From: Bacteroides sp. 51
GTDB taxonomy: Bacteria > Bacteroidota > Bacteroidia > Bacteroidales > Bacteroidaceae
Direction: 5' to 3'
DNA length: 64,000 nucleotides
Assembly: GCF_010500965.1 (NCBI RefSeq)
Contig: NZ_QVMI01000015.1
Coordinates: 137,945 to 201,944 of the forward strand
The translations under genes were made by a program, and so were the position numbers. The notes beneath the pieces are model-generated. The model worked only from the letters and a program-made list of their open reading frames with translations. It searched no databases and was not told where the DNA came from. This document shows positions 44,512 to 53,633 of the stretch, in pieces (the stretch's first letter is position 1; the number at the start of each line of letters is the position of its first letter).

Positions 44512-44519
44512 CAAAGGTA
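44512..44519 (-). promoter_or_regulatory. Candidate -7 box, sugar-acid operon
   Basis: Minus strand TACCTTTG fits TAnnTTTG, about 44 bases before the dehydratase start. No TTG at -33. Confidence 0.45.
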
Positions 44520-44700
44520 AGGAGCTGTGATATGCTTTAGGGTATGCACTTAGATGCTAACCTAGATTATTATTCAATGAAAGTATTTGTAAGTGTTTGG
44601 ATATCAGTGAAAATTGAGAATTTTGGGTGAAAGCGAAATATAGATGCTTTCTTTGTTTACTATAAGAGTGAAACCAGCAAGGAAGGTTAATTTACAGTGT

Positions 44701-44764
44701 ATGGGCGGTTCGCGAACCGCCCATAGATTTGATCAGTTAGATTAGGGCGCTTCGCGAAGCGCCC
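44701..44764. repeat. Pair of perfect GC-rich palindromes sharing a TTCGCGAA core
   Basis: A 24-bp perfect palindrome at 44701-44724 (core GGGCGGTTCGCGAACCGCCC) and a 20-bp one at 44745-44764 (GGGCGCTTCGCGAAGCGCCC), with centres 42 bases apart. Similar GGGCGCTTCGCGAAGCGCCC elements recur in Bacteroides intergenic regions (recollection, not searched), so this may be a dispersed repeat family. Confidence 0.75.
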
Positions 44765-44792
44765 CTACGGGCAACCTTGGAGACTTTTATAT

Positions 44793-44824
44793 AAAAAAAG
44801 CGCTGCCGCAGAGGCAACGCTTTT
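44793..44824 (-). terminator. Intrinsic terminator of the M48-like gene
   Basis: Read on the minus strand: AGCGTTGCC, loop TCTGC, GGCAGCGCT, then a run of seven T. It lies about 60 bases past the stop of the M48-like gene. Confidence 0.85.
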
Positions 44825-44884
44825 CCGAGTTTAGCTTGAAGTGAGAGAAGTAAAGGGTTTAGGTTTAAAATGTAAAGTTTATGT

Positions 44885-46405
44885 TTAGTTAAGATTAAGT
44901 TGGCGATTCAATCTGTTACCCCAGCCAATTTCTTCGTTGGCCCACCGGGTATCATCACTATTTGTTGTTTCTTGTTTAAATTCGGATACCATAGTCATGT
45001 ATCTGTTCAATGCTTCTATGGCTTGCTCCTGCTGATCTAAACGAAGATATAATAGGATTTCCAGTTTATATAGCCCCAGGTTGGGTACAGGAGAAATGCT
45101 TTTTGCTTCTTGTATCAACTCAAGGTTCCTGCGATTATCTTCCGGGCTATTGGTATGATTCATATTTGCTTTTATCAGGATATAGTAATCCTCATCACTG
45201 GCCAGTTTATTATCTATATTCTTTCGGGCCAATTTCCCGGCAGCCTCATAGTTTTTGCTATTTAGCTGTATGATGGAGTTTACTGTGGTTACTCCCGCCA
45301 TTTTCTTTTGGAATTCACGGTTGCTGATCGTCATAGGTGTTCGAAGCCTGTTTATGCGTTGGTCAATGTTTCCATATCCTCCAATCCTTGACAAGGCATA
45401 ATCGTCTTTTACTTCCTTGTAATATGCCCAGATTTTAGATAAAGCGGAACGTAAAGCGGCAGGATCAGTACCGGTTCGCACCAGGAACCTGATGGCTATG
45501 TCATCGGCATCGCAGATTTGCTTATTGCTATATCCCATACCAAGCTGGTCGATGGCCGAAGCTGTCAGAAGTTCACCGGCTACACCGGCTGTTATCAATA
45601 GCCCTCCGGGGATATAGTTTTCATTATTCTCTATCAATGCTGCTTCAATACCAGTAGCAATACCTACTAATACAACTCCCCATATTTCTGCCCTGCGCAG
45701 ACGCGCTCTTTCCTGAACTACAGTCATTACATGGTGGTCAAGTGCGTAATGCGCCACTTCACTGGCAATGATTGCTGTTAATTCTTTTACCGAGTCTAAT
45801 GTAGATAATAGTCCTGTGCTGATGATGAGTGTCCCGTTGGGTAACATATATGCATCCGGATTGGGCGATTGTAGTATTTCTACAGTTAAACGTTCTGGGC
45901 GGTTCGCATCCAGTTTCCGGGGGACGATTCCATTGAATATGGTCTGAATGTAATCCTGAATATAATCATCTTTGTAGAGAAGGCTGTTCAGATTGCTTGT
46001 ATATTCATCGGCATCGGCCATGAGTCCCTGGCGGATAGATGAACGATACCCTTTCTTCTGGTAATACTTTGGCATTTTGTAGTTTGAGTATTCATCCTGC
46101 CAAAAGTCCTCTACATTGAAAGGAGGTATCTCCAGAAGGTAGGTTACTGAGTCGAACGGAATATAGGCTCTTTGTTTGTTGATCTCTACGAGATAAACTG
46201 AGCGGCGAGTGTTAACAGTGCTTTGGTTGTCGGTTTCTCCTATAGAATTTATACTATGTATGACAACCGGCGACCCTTTTTCAAATCCTTTATAATCAAG
46301 CTTCAGGACCGCATTCATTTTAAATTGCGGTGCTGCAAGAAATCCTTGTGCTTGACTGCAAATACTAAACAGTAGTACAGACAGTAAAAGAAATACCCGT
46401 TTCAT
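44885..46405 (-). CDS. M48-like secreted protein with degenerate metal site
   Basis: A 506-residue protein with a signal peptide ending SQAQ (residue 20). Residues about 160-360 match the M48 (Oma1/BepA-like) peptidase fold: LPNGTLIISTGLLSTLDSVKELTAIIASEVAHYALDHH and later ICDADDIAIRFLVRTGTD. The zinc motif should be HExxH, but here it is Ser215-Glu-Val-Ala-His219, so the first zinc-binding His is lost; the downstream EADxxA motif is DADDIA. The C-terminus has TPR-like helices (EAAGKLARKNID, QEQAIEALNRYM). Probably a non-catalytic member with a scaffold or chaperone-like role in the periplasm (inference). Confidence 0.8.
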   Translation of the reverse strand: MKRVFLLLSVLLFSICSQAQGFLAAPQFKMNAVLKLDYKGFEKGSPVVIHSINSIGETDNQSTVNTRRSVYLVEINKQRAYIPFDSVTYLLEIPPFNVEDFWQDEYSNYKMPKYYQKKGYRSSIRQGLMADADEYTSNLNSLLYKDDYIQDYIQTIFNGIVPRKLDANRPERLTVEILQSPNPDAYMLPNGTLIISTGLLSTLDSVKELTAIIASEVAHYALDHHVMTVVQERARLRRAEIWGVVLVGIATGIEAALIENNENYIPGGLLITAGVAGELLTASAIDQLGMGYSNKQICDADDIAIRFLVRTGTDPAALRSALSKIWAYYKEVKDDYALSRIGGYGNIDQRINRLRTPMTISNREFQKKMAGVTTVNSIIQLNSKNYEAAGKLARKNIDNKLASDEDYYILIKANMNHTNSPEDNRRNLELIQEAKSISPVPNLGLYKLEILLYLRLDQQEQAIEALNRYMTMVSEFKQETTNSDDTRWANEEIGWGNRLNRQLNLN

Positions 46406-46442
46406 AACTTTGCCTTTTAAGATTAAAATAATTAACCTGTAG

Positions 46443-46508
46443 CAAAGTTACGAAAGGGGTTCCCTATTTATATGTTATTTCCCCTAATTGAGCGTAGGGA
46501 TTTCCCTA
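46443..46508 (-). promoter_or_regulatory. Promoter with TAGGGA boxes upstream of the M48-like gene
   Basis: Minus strand -7 box TAACTTTG at 46443-46450, about 38 bases before the start codon. Upstream of it come TAGGGAACCCC, TTAGGGGAAAT and the near-perfect palindrome TAGGGAAATCCCTA (46495-46508), with boxes spaced about 20 and 22 bases. This looks like a multi-site activator region. Confidence 0.55.
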
Positions 46509-46608
46509 TAAACTTTATATTCCCAGGGTTGCAGGCTTACAGGAAGTTCTTTCTCCCCAGTAAACAATTCGGTGCATATTGTATTATGCTAACGTTTGCA
46601 GGTATAAT

Positions 46609-46645
46609 AAAACGAGGGGCCGCCCTTGATGGACAGCCCCTCGCT
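46609..46645 (-). terminator. Intrinsic terminator of rpmE2
   Basis: Minus strand GCGAGGGGCTG pairs with CGGCCCCTCG around a short loop, followed by TTTTATT, about 27 bases past the L31 stop codon. Confidence 0.85.
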
Positions 46646-46671
46646 TTATACGCTATATATAGATTAGCGAA

Positions 46672-46926
46672 TTATTTCTTGTTACGGTTACCGTAGCGGC
46701 TCATGAACTTATCAACACGTCCTGCAGTATCTACCAATTTAGATTTACCAGTGTAGAATGGGTGAGAAGTGTTAGAAATTTCAAGTTTGATTAATGGGTA
46801 AGTTTCACCTTCAAACTCGACAGTTTCTTTAGTGTTCACAGTTGACTGAGACAAGAACATATCACCATTTGACATATCTTTGAATACCACCGGACGGTAT
46901 GACTCAGGATGAAGACCTTTTTTCAT
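46672..46926 (-). CDS. rpmE2: Ribosomal protein bL31 type B
   Basis: An 84-residue protein beginning [21 protein letters not shown], with the type B insertion [22 protein letters not shown] and the conserved end [21 protein letters not shown] followed by RYGNRNKK. The zinc-binding cysteines of the C+ type are absent, as in all type B proteins. It is a standalone gene with its own promoter (-7 box TATCTTTG at 47002-47009, minus strand) and terminator. Part of the 50S ribosomal subunit, at the bridge with the 30S subunit. Confidence 0.97.
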   Translation of the reverse strand: MKKGLHPESYRPVVFKDMSNGDMFLSQSTVNTKETVEFEGETYPLIKLEISNTSHPFYTGKSKLVDTAGRVDKFMSRYGNRNKK

Positions 46927-47001
46927 TTCTGTATGCGTTTTAATTATTATTTCTTTTTAAACTATTTGGTAAGAATAGTGTAATGGACTCATTTGAGAGC
47001 G

Positions 47002-47009
47002 CAAAGATA
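47002..47009 (-). promoter_or_regulatory. Candidate -7 box for rpmE2
   Basis: Minus strand TATCTTTG, about 75 bases before the L31 start codon, fits TAnnTTTG. Confidence 0.55.
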
Positions 47010-47176
47010 GTGCTTTTGTTTTAACTAAGAAAAAAAGTTCATTGAAAAATCTATTATATCGTTTTTTTTTCAGACTTTTGCAACCAAATGGCAGGAGGGA
47101 TGGAGTGGAGGTGGAGGCTTTTCTTAACATTGCCATTTATAAAAGCCGCAAGGCTTTTAAATAAAGTATCATTATT

Positions 47177-48196
47177 ATGATGAGAAAGAAACTCTTCATG
47201 TTTAGCCTGCTACTGCTTATAGCAGTTAGCGGGCTAACACAAGAGTCTAAAAACAGACTCTTTAGTGTAGCATTTTACAATCTGGAAAATTTGTTTGATA
47301 CCATACATGATTATGGTAAGAATGACCATGAATATTTGCCGACCGGTCCAAAAGCCTGGAATACGGAGAAGTATCTGGCCAAACAGACTAATCTGTCGCA
47401 AGTGCTGAGTGAAATCGCTCGTGATAAAACCCCGCAAGGTCCTGCTGTGATCGGTGTGGCAGAGGTTGAGAATCGCCGGGTGCTTGAAGATCTGGTTCGT
47501 CAGCCCACCATTGCATCTGTCAATTACGGAATCGTTCATTATGAAGGACCAGACAGGCGAGGGATAGATTGCGCGTTGCTTTATGATCCTCAGCAGTTTA
47601 CGGTTACTTCCAGTACGCTTTCACCTTATATATATTTGAATAACGATACTACTCATAAAACCCGTGGCTTCCTGGTTGTCCGTGGAGAACTGGCTGGAGA
47701 AGATGTGTGTGTGATCGTTAATCACTGGCCATCGCGTGGTGCAGAAGCACCTGCACGTATTCGTGCGGCAGAGCAGGTTACTGTACTGAAAGATTCTTTA
47801 ATGAAGGAGAATAAGAAATTGAAACTCATCGTTATGGGTGATATGAATGATGACCCAATGGATGAAAGTATGGCAGTAGCTCTACAGGCAAGGAAATATC
47901 CGAAAAAGGTGAAGAAGCGTGATTTCTATAATCCTTGGTGGGAGATTCTTGAAGATAAAGGTATAGGTACTTTATTATATAGGGGGAAATGGAATCTCTT
48001 TGACCAGATCGTTGTATCCAAGACCCTGCTTAAAAAGAAGAAACTACACTATGATAGTTGTGAAGTATTCATGCGTGAATACCTTTTCCAACAAGAAGGA
48101 AAATATAAAGGTTCGCCTTTCCGAACTCATGGAGGGAATCAATGGATCAATGGATATAGTGATCACTTACCAACGGTGATTTATTTACGTAAATGA
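47177..48196 (+). CDS. Secreted endonuclease/exonuclease/phosphatase (EEP) family protein
   Basis: A 339-residue protein with a signal peptide ending near SGLTQ (residue 22). The EEP fold motifs are complete: VAFYNLENLFD (metal-site Asn), VIGVAEVENRRVLEDL (metal-binding Glu), RGIDCALLYD, VNHWPSRGA, VMGDMNDDPMDES (catalytic Asp/Asn) and WINGYSDHLPTV (catalytic Asp-His). Members are Mg-dependent phosphodiesterases acting on nucleic acids, lipids or other phosphoesters; the substrate here is not known. It is a single gene, with rpmE2 divergent upstream. Confidence 0.87.
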   Translation: MMRKKLFMFSLLLLIAVSGLTQESKNRLFSVAFYNLENLFDTIHDYGKNDHEYLPTGPKAWNTEKYLAKQTNLSQVLSEIARDKTPQGPAVIGVAEVENRRVLEDLVRQPTIASVNYGIVHYEGPDRRGIDCALLYDPQQFTVTSSTLSPYIYLNNDTTHKTRGFLVVRGELAGEDVCVIVNHWPSRGAEAPARIRAAEQVTVLKDSLMKENKKLKLIVMGDMNDDPMDESMAVALQARKYPKKVKKRDFYNPWWEILEDKGIGTLLYRGKWNLFDQIVVSKTLLKKKKLHYDSCEVFMREYLFQQEGKYKGSPFRTHGGNQWINGYSDHLPTVIYLRK

Positions 48197-48330
48197 TTAT
48201 AAAACACATTTGCTACATCGAGATTACAAATAGGCTTCACTTGTTACTTATCACCATCAGTTTAGATTAAATTGTCTGAAATTAGCGGATATTTCTAACA
48301 GTCTCACTCCTTATTTAAAACTATTATCAT

Positions 48331-48338
48331 TACTTTTG
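48331..48338 (+). promoter_or_regulatory. Candidate -7 box for fba
   Basis: TACTTTTG fits TAnnTTTG, 42 bases before the aldolase ATG. No TTG at -33. Confidence 0.5.
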
Positions 48339-48380
48339 CGATGAATTTTGATTCACTAACAAATAAATATTTTAAAAACA

Positions 48381-49382
48381 ATGATTAGTTACAAAGAACT
48401 AGGCCTTGTGAACACCAAAGAGATGTTTGCAAAAGCAATTAAAGGCGGATATGCTATTCCAGCTTTTAACTTTAACAATATGGAACAACTACAGGCTATT
48501 ATCATGGCTGCGGTAGAAACAAAATCTCCGGTTATCCTGCAAGTATCAAAAGGTGCTCGTAACTATGCTAACCAGACTTTGTTGCGTTACATGGCCGAAG
48601 GCGCTGTTGCTTATGCTAAAGAATTGGGTGCTAAGAACCCTGAAATCGTTCTTCATCTTGACCACGGTGATTCATTCGAAACATGTAAATCATGTATCGA
48701 CATGGGATTCTCTTCAGTAATGATCGATGGTTCTCACCTTCCTTACGACGAAAACGTTGCATTAACTAAGAAAGTAGTAGAATATGCTCACCAATTCGGT
48801 GTAACTGTAGAAGGCGAACTTGGTGTATTGGCAGGCGTTGAAGACGATGTCGTTGCTGAACACCACACTTATACAAAACCAGAAGAAGTTGTTGACTTTG
48901 TAACAAAAACCGGATGCGATAGCCTGGCTATTTCTATCGGTACTTCTCACGGTGCAAACAAATTCAAACCAGAACAATGTACTCGTAATGCAGAAGGTAT
49001 CCTTGTTCCTCCTCCATTGCGTTTCGATGTGTTGGAAGGTGTTGAAAAAGAACTTCCAGGATTCCCTATCGTGCTTCACGGTGCTTCTTCAGTTCCACAA
49101 GATCAGGTAGCTATCATCAATAAATACGGTGGTGCATTGAAAGATGCTATCGGTATTCCTGAAGAACAACTTCGTAAGGCTGCTGCTTCTGCGGTTTGCA
49201 AAATCAACATCGACTCAGACAGCCGTCTGGCTTTGACTGCTGCTGTACGCGAAGTATTTGCTAATCAACCAGCAGAGTTCGACCCACGTAAATACCTGGG
49301 ACCAGCTCGCGAAAACATGAAGAAGCTGTATATGCACAAAATCACTGACGTGCTTGGTTCAGCAAACAAGTTGGAAGACTAA
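48381..49382 (+). CDS. fba: Class II fructose-1,6-bisphosphate aldolase
   Basis: A 333-residue cytoplasmic glycolytic enzyme cleaving fructose 1,6-bisphosphate to dihydroxyacetone phosphate and glyceraldehyde 3-phosphate. Class II motifs are clear: YAIPAFNFNN, VLHLDHGDSFE with Asp94 and zinc ligand His95, VEGELGVLAGVEDD, ISIGTSHGANKF (second zinc His) and IVLHGASSVPQ (third zinc His). Codon use is even and optimised-looking compared with its neighbours, as expected for a highly expressed gene. It has its own promoter and a strong terminator. Confidence 0.96.
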   Translation: MISYKELGLVNTKEMFAKAIKGGYAIPAFNFNNMEQLQAIIMAAVETKSPVILQVSKGARNYANQTLLRYMAEGAVAYAKELGAKNPEIVLHLDHGDSFETCKSCIDMGFSSVMIDGSHLPYDENVALTKKVVEYAHQFGVTVEGELGVLAGVEDDVVAEHHTYTKPEEVVDFVTKTGCDSLAISIGTSHGANKFKPEQCTRNAEGILVPPPLRFDVLEGVEKELPGFPIVLHGASSVPQDQVAIINKYGGALKDAIGIPEEQLRKAAASAVCKINIDSDSRLALTAAVREVFANQPAEFDPRKYLGPARENMKKLYMHKITDVLGSANKLED

Positions 49383-49401
49383 TTCTGTCTTGATATACCA
49401 T

Positions 49402-49433
49402 AAAAGGCATCCCATCTGTGGATGCCTTTTTTT
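49402..49433 (+). terminator. Intrinsic terminator of fba
   Basis: AAAAGGCATCC, loop CATCTGT, GGATGCCTTTT followed by further T residues; about 20 bases past the aldolase stop. Confidence 0.93.
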
Positions 49434-49466
49434 GTACCCGTTAAGAAAATAAATAGATGGAATCTT

Positions 49467-49495
49467 TTGAAGTTAGCCTTTATTGCGTATTTTTG
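49467..49495 (+). promoter_or_regulatory. Promoter of the degenerate hybrid sensor gene
   Basis: TTG at 49467-49469, an 18-base spacer and TATTTTTG at 49488-49495, 30 bases before the ATG: a good Bacteroidetes promoter. Confidence 0.6.
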
Positions 49496-49524
49496 CCACC
49501 CAACATTAAATAACAGCACAACAC

Positions 49525-52500
49525 ATGGAAATTGAAAAACATCATTTAGTGAAAAGGCTATCTCTGCCCTTTATTCTAGTCTTTTTGTTTTTAGGAACGG
49601 CAAGTGCACATAGTTTTAGACAGTATACTGCAAAGGACGGACTATCTAACACAGTTGTAGCTTCTGTTTATCAAGACAGGAACGGGTTGATGTGGTTTGG
49701 TACAAACGACGGATTAAACACGTATGACGGATTAAGAATCCAGAACTTTCAAACGACCGAAGAACAATCTTATCTTACTGGTCATACTATCGGAGATATC
49801 TTTGAAACAGAGAATAACATATTCTGGGTATTAACCAACTATGGGTTAAACCGGATTGACCATGCCAGACAAACGGTAAAAACCTTCGAAGGCTTTGATC
49901 TGAATGTGAAAATAGCAGTAAGTTCTACTCACGATATCTATATCGCAAAAGAGGATAATAGTATATTTTATTATCATGCTGGTGAAGAAGCATTCCAAAA
50001 AATACCGGTGAGCGAGCTGGTGTATGATGCTATAGTCGGCATGTTTATTGATCAGGATCAAGCACTTTGGTTGTTTATGGAGGATGGTAATCACCGGTGT
50101 TTCTCCATCCAACGTGAGGGAGATGAGGTAAAACTGATAGCTCAAACTGCATTTAAACATCAGGAAGCTGCCTTGTGGTGCTTCTATGAAGAAGGGGAAA
50201 TTTATTTTGTTGATGCTACTTTGACACTTTATGAGTATAGTATTGCCGACAAAACGAAATACTACATACAGGATATCAATCATCTGATAACTCAGAACGG
50301 CGATATCTCTTCAATCATTAAACATTCGGGTGATTTCTATGTTGGCTTTACCAATGGCGGGCTGATCCGTATAAAGAATATGCCCGAACATAAGAACCAG
50401 TTTCAGATTGTTGATCTGGCTTTCCGTCCGGGAGTGTTGAGCTTGTGCAAAGACATGTATCAGGATATCGTGTGGGTCGGAACCAACGGAGAAGGAGTAT
50501 CTATGCTTTTTAATGAAGCTTCTTCTTTAGCAGCAGTGCTGTCGGCAAACTTAAGTAGTTCTATGCAGACTCCGATTACAGCGTTATATAGAGATGACAA
50601 ACAAACGTTATGGGTCGGTAGTGCAGGAAATGGCATTGTGAGCATTCATGACTATAATCCTGAGCAGGGCACCGGAAGTCGTTCGGAATTCTTCTTACCT
50701 TATAACAGTCTGTTGGGTAGTACATCAATCAGTGCATTTGCTCCTAGTTCAAAGAACTTGTTGTGGATTGGGACGGAGAATGGGCTAAACTATTACTCTT
50801 ATCAGGAGCGTCGTATCAAAAATCTCAATGTAAATGCCGATGGGAAAGTACTTAAACAGGTTAGTTCCGTTTGTGAAGTGAACGATACAACCCTTTGGGT
50901 GGCTACGGCAGGAGAAGGATTGGTAAAGGTTCATTTGGTAGGAACCGCCGATTCGCCGATTGTTGCTTCTGCCAAACGCGTGTATGCCGGCGACGGTAGC
51001 GAGGCGGCCAATATGTTTACCGTTGCGTATCGGGAAGATGAAAGAACTGTTTGGTTTGGTACCCAGGGAAATGGAGTTTACAAGGTTGATAGTGGAAGTG
51101 AGCGTATGGAGAACTTCCTGTTTGCTAAAGGAGAGAACCAACCGCAGAATGATATATATTCGATATTGAAAAACAGTGCAGGTTATTGGTTTGCCACAGG
51201 CGAGGGGTTAGCCGGAATGGTAGGTACAGAGAAAACTGTATTCGATGAAAACAATGGCTTTCCGCATAAAACCGTACACGGTATTCTGGAAGATAATAAC
51301 GGTAACCTGTGGTTGAGTACAAACCGTGGTGTGGTTAAATTCAATATGGAGAAACAAACGTCTCATCTATGCAAACAAGCAGAAGATAAGATGATTACAG
51401 GGTTTAGTGATGGAGCCTGTTTCAAAGATCCATTGACCGGTATGTTACTATTTGGTGGCGAGAACGGCTTGGTGACAATCAATGAAAATGATTTTGTTCA
51501 GCAAGATTATACTCCGGAGATCACATTCAATGGGTTGTCTGTTTTTGGTAAACGATGCAATATTTACGATTATCTTGTGACTAATCGCGGGCGACAAACC
51601 ATTCGTCTGAATTATGATCAGAATGTATTTGGAGTTTCTTTTGTGGCCAATGACTATATTGATGGCAAAGAATATACTTATTTCTATAAGTTGAATGAAC
51701 AAGGGGAGAACTGGGTGGATAATGGAAATACAAATTCGGCATTATTCACTTATCTGGCTTCAGGGAAGTATACACTTTCTGCCAAATATCGGAATAATGT
51801 AACGGGTAAAGAAAGTCCTGTTTATCAGGTAACCATACATATACAACCTCGCTGGTATCAGAGCTGGTGGGCGTATGTTTTGTATGTTCTGGTTGCTGTG
51901 GGCGTTCTGTACATTGTTCGTTGGGGCTATGTCTGGCATATGAATCGTCGTAAAGTAGTGCTTCTTGCTGCTATGGAACAGAAATTCCACGAATCGGAGG
52001 CCCGTGCAAAGTTAGGATTCTTTGCCGGTATGTCTAATGAATTATATGGTTCTTTGGCATTGATTGAGAATTCATCGGATAAGATTCTGGCTAATTCATC
52101 GGTAAGTGAAGAAGTACGTAAGTATATCACTTTGATTCAAAATAATAGCCAGCAATTAAAAGGGTTTGTATGTGATTTGAACGAACTTCGCACCCTGGAG
52201 GCCGGAGATAAAAAATACGACATTGCCAGTTTGCCGGTATCGGAACTTGCAGACGCTTTAGCTTCTGCCTTTGTAGAACAGGCAAATGATCGCAAAATCA
52301 ATTATCAGATTAGGATAAAAAATGGCCTGTATTGGATATCGGATAGTTATTACTTATGCCGTTTAATAGGTAATTTATTGTCGGATGCCTTTATACATGT
52401 GCAGGACCGCGGCATGGTATCTGTTGATTTGAGGATAAAGGATGCTCATTTATGTATTGTGGTAGTTTATACAGGGGAGCTTCCGAAACTTGATATGCCT

Positions 52501-53586
52501 GTTGGAGAAGACTTTGATTATATTCAGGCGATTGATCTTCTGGAAAAGGAAGGAAGTGCAGATTCGTCTACTTTCAATAGCCGTTTATTAGCTATAAATT
52601 GCGCCATTGCAAAAGACCTGAAAGGTTCTGTGATGGTCGAAGGTGAGGAAGGCCATGTTGTTTATACTGTAACTCTTCCTGAATATCTTCCTGGTCTATC
52701 CGATGATGAAGTTGAAGAAGGTAGTGAACAACTTCCGTCTATTTCCCTGCCTAAGAAGTATGATTTATGCGAACCGGTAAAGACAAAACACAGTGCCAAC
52801 AAGGGTTCTATTCTACTAGTAGATGACAATGAGAATATACAGTGTTTATTTACCGATTTGCTTCATAATACATATAATGTTGAGGCTGTTGCAGACTCAG
52901 AGGGCGTAATTGATAAACTACAAAGTGGTAAGTACGATTTATTGATTGTAAAAGCTACTATGCCCGTAATCAGTGGTATTGAGTTGACACGAATGATTAA
53001 AGCAGATACGGCTGTCTCTCATATTCCATGTGTTTTGCTGGCTTCTTCAAACAAAGGGGAAGAAAGAAATGCTGCCATAGAAGCCGGGGCGGATTTATAC
53101 ATGCCAAAACCATTCGATATGGAAGCGCTTCAAAAAGAGATTGCGGGACTACTGCAATACAAGAAAGTGCAACAGTATTTCAACTCTACCGAATATAAAG
53201 CGTTTGAACTGGGCGATGAGCATTTTGCAACTCCGGAAGATAAAACATTCTTTGAACAGATGATCGGACTCATTGATGCAAATATCAAAGACACTGAACT
53301 GTCAGTTGAAATGATCAGTGAGAAGATGGGCTGTACTACACAAGAGTTCTATAGCCGCCTGATAGGTATAACCCGGAAAACCCCTAATGAAATTATCCGT
53401 GCATACCGCCTGAGTGTAGCCGAGAGAATGCTGGTTTCAACGAATCTGCCGGTAGAAGAGATTATCAATCGTATAGGAATTGGAAGTCGTAGCAGTTTCT
53501 TCAAATCATTTATGCAAGTTCATGGAATGACCCCGAAAAACTACCGCGAGCAACAAAAGAAAGCACTTCTCAGGACGTTATTCTAA
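49525..53586 (+). CDS. Hybrid two-component-type regulator lacking both phosphoacceptors
   Basis: A 1353-residue protein with the full HTCS layout: signal sequence (to about residue 29), two seven-bladed Reg_prop beta-propellers (e.g. QDRNGLMWFGTNDGLNTYDG, DNNGNLWLSTNRGV) to about residue 690, a Y_Y_Y domain, one membrane segment (about 780-805), histidine-kinase-like region, receiver (about 1095-1210) and AraC-type helix-turn-helix (last ~110 residues, MISEKMGCTTQEFYSRL, NRIGIGSRSSFFKSFMQ). The H-box His is Asn838 (FFAGMSNEL), the ATP-binding N and G boxes are not recognisable, and the receiver Asp is Lys1143 (DLLIVKATMP), though acidic Asp1100/Asp1101 and Lys1195 remain. It is therefore unlikely to work by phosphorelay. 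Targets are unknown; it sits alone after fba. Confidence 0.9.
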   Translation: MEIEKHHLVKRLSLPFILVFLFLGTASAHSFRQYTAKDGLSNTVVASVYQDRNGLMWFGTNDGLNTYDGLRIQNFQTTEEQSYLTGHTIGDIFETENNIFWVLTNYGLNRIDHARQTVKTFEGFDLNVKIAVSSTHDIYIAKEDNSIFYYHAGEEAFQKIPVSELVYDAIVGMFIDQDQALWLFMEDGNHRCFSIQREGDEVKLIAQTAFKHQEAALWCFYEEGEIYFVDATLTLYEYSIADKTKYYIQDINHLITQNGDISSIIKHSGDFYVGFTNGGLIRIKNMPEHKNQFQIVDLAFRPGVLSLCKDMYQDIVWVGTNGEGVSMLFNEASSLAAVLSANLSSSMQTPITALYRDDKQTLWVGSAGNGIVSIHDYNPEQGTGSRSEFFLPYNSLLGSTSISAFAPSSKNLLWIGTENGLNYYSYQERRIKNLNVNADGKVLKQVSSVCEVNDTTLWVATAGEGLVKVHLVGTADSPIVASAKRVYAGDGSEAANMFTVAYREDERTVWFGTQGNGVYKVDSGSERMENFLFAKGENQPQNDIYSILKNSAGYWFATGEGLAGMVGTEKTVFDENNGFPHKTVHGILEDNNGNLWLSTNRGVVKFNMEKQTSHLCKQAEDKMITGFSDGACFKDPLTGMLLFGGENGLVTINENDFVQQDYTPEITFNGLSVFGKRCNIYDYLVTNRGRQTIRLNYDQNVFGVSFVANDYIDGKEYTYFYKLNEQGENWVDNGNTNSALFTYLASGKYTLSAKYRNNVTGKESPVYQVTIHIQPRWYQSWWAYVLYVLVAVGVLYIVRWGYVWHMNRRKVVLLAAMEQKFHESEARAKLGFFAGMSNELYGSLALIENSSDKILANSSVSEEVRKYITLIQNNSQQLKGFVCDLNELRTLEAGDKKYDIASLPVSELADALASAFVEQANDRKINYQIRIKNGLYWISDSYYLCRLIGNLLSDAFIHVQDRGMVSVDLRIKDAHLCIVVVYTGELPKLDMPVGEDFDYIQAIDLLEKEGSADSSTFNSRLLAINCAIAKDLKGSVMVEGEEGHVVYTVTLPEYLPGLSDDEVEEGSEQLPSISLPKKYDLCEPVKTKHSANKGSILLVDDNENIQCLFTDLLHNTYNVEAVADSEGVIDKLQSGKYDLLIVKATMPVISGIELTRMIKADTAVSHIPCVLLASSNKGEERNAAIEAGADLYMPKPFDMEALQKEIAGLLQYKKVQQYFNSTEYKAFELGDEHFATPEDKTFFEQMIGLIDANIKDTELSVEMISEKMGCTTQEFYSRLIGITRKTPNEIIRAYRLSVAERMLVSTNLPVEEIINRIGIGSRSSFFKSFMQVHGMTPKNYREQQKKALLRTLF

Positions 53587-53633
53587 AACGGGCTGGCGGC
53601 AAGGGCGGCAAAATGCCACACCCAGGTTTATTA

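Larger units (their letters stand above)
44469..44884. other. Intergenic region with promoter, two large palindromes and terminator
   Basis: Divergent-free gap of 416 bases between two minus-strand genes. It contains a candidate -7 box for the dehydratase operon (44512-44519, minus strand TACCTTTG), about 180 AT-rich bases without recognised signal, two palindromes (44701-44724, 44745-44764), and the terminator of the M48-like gene (44793-44824). Confidence 0.6.

Noticed and set aside
46472-46696. 74-codon plus-strand frame over the rpmE2 terminator
   Set aside because: It spans a terminator hairpin and the L31 stop region; no family, no ribosome-binding context.
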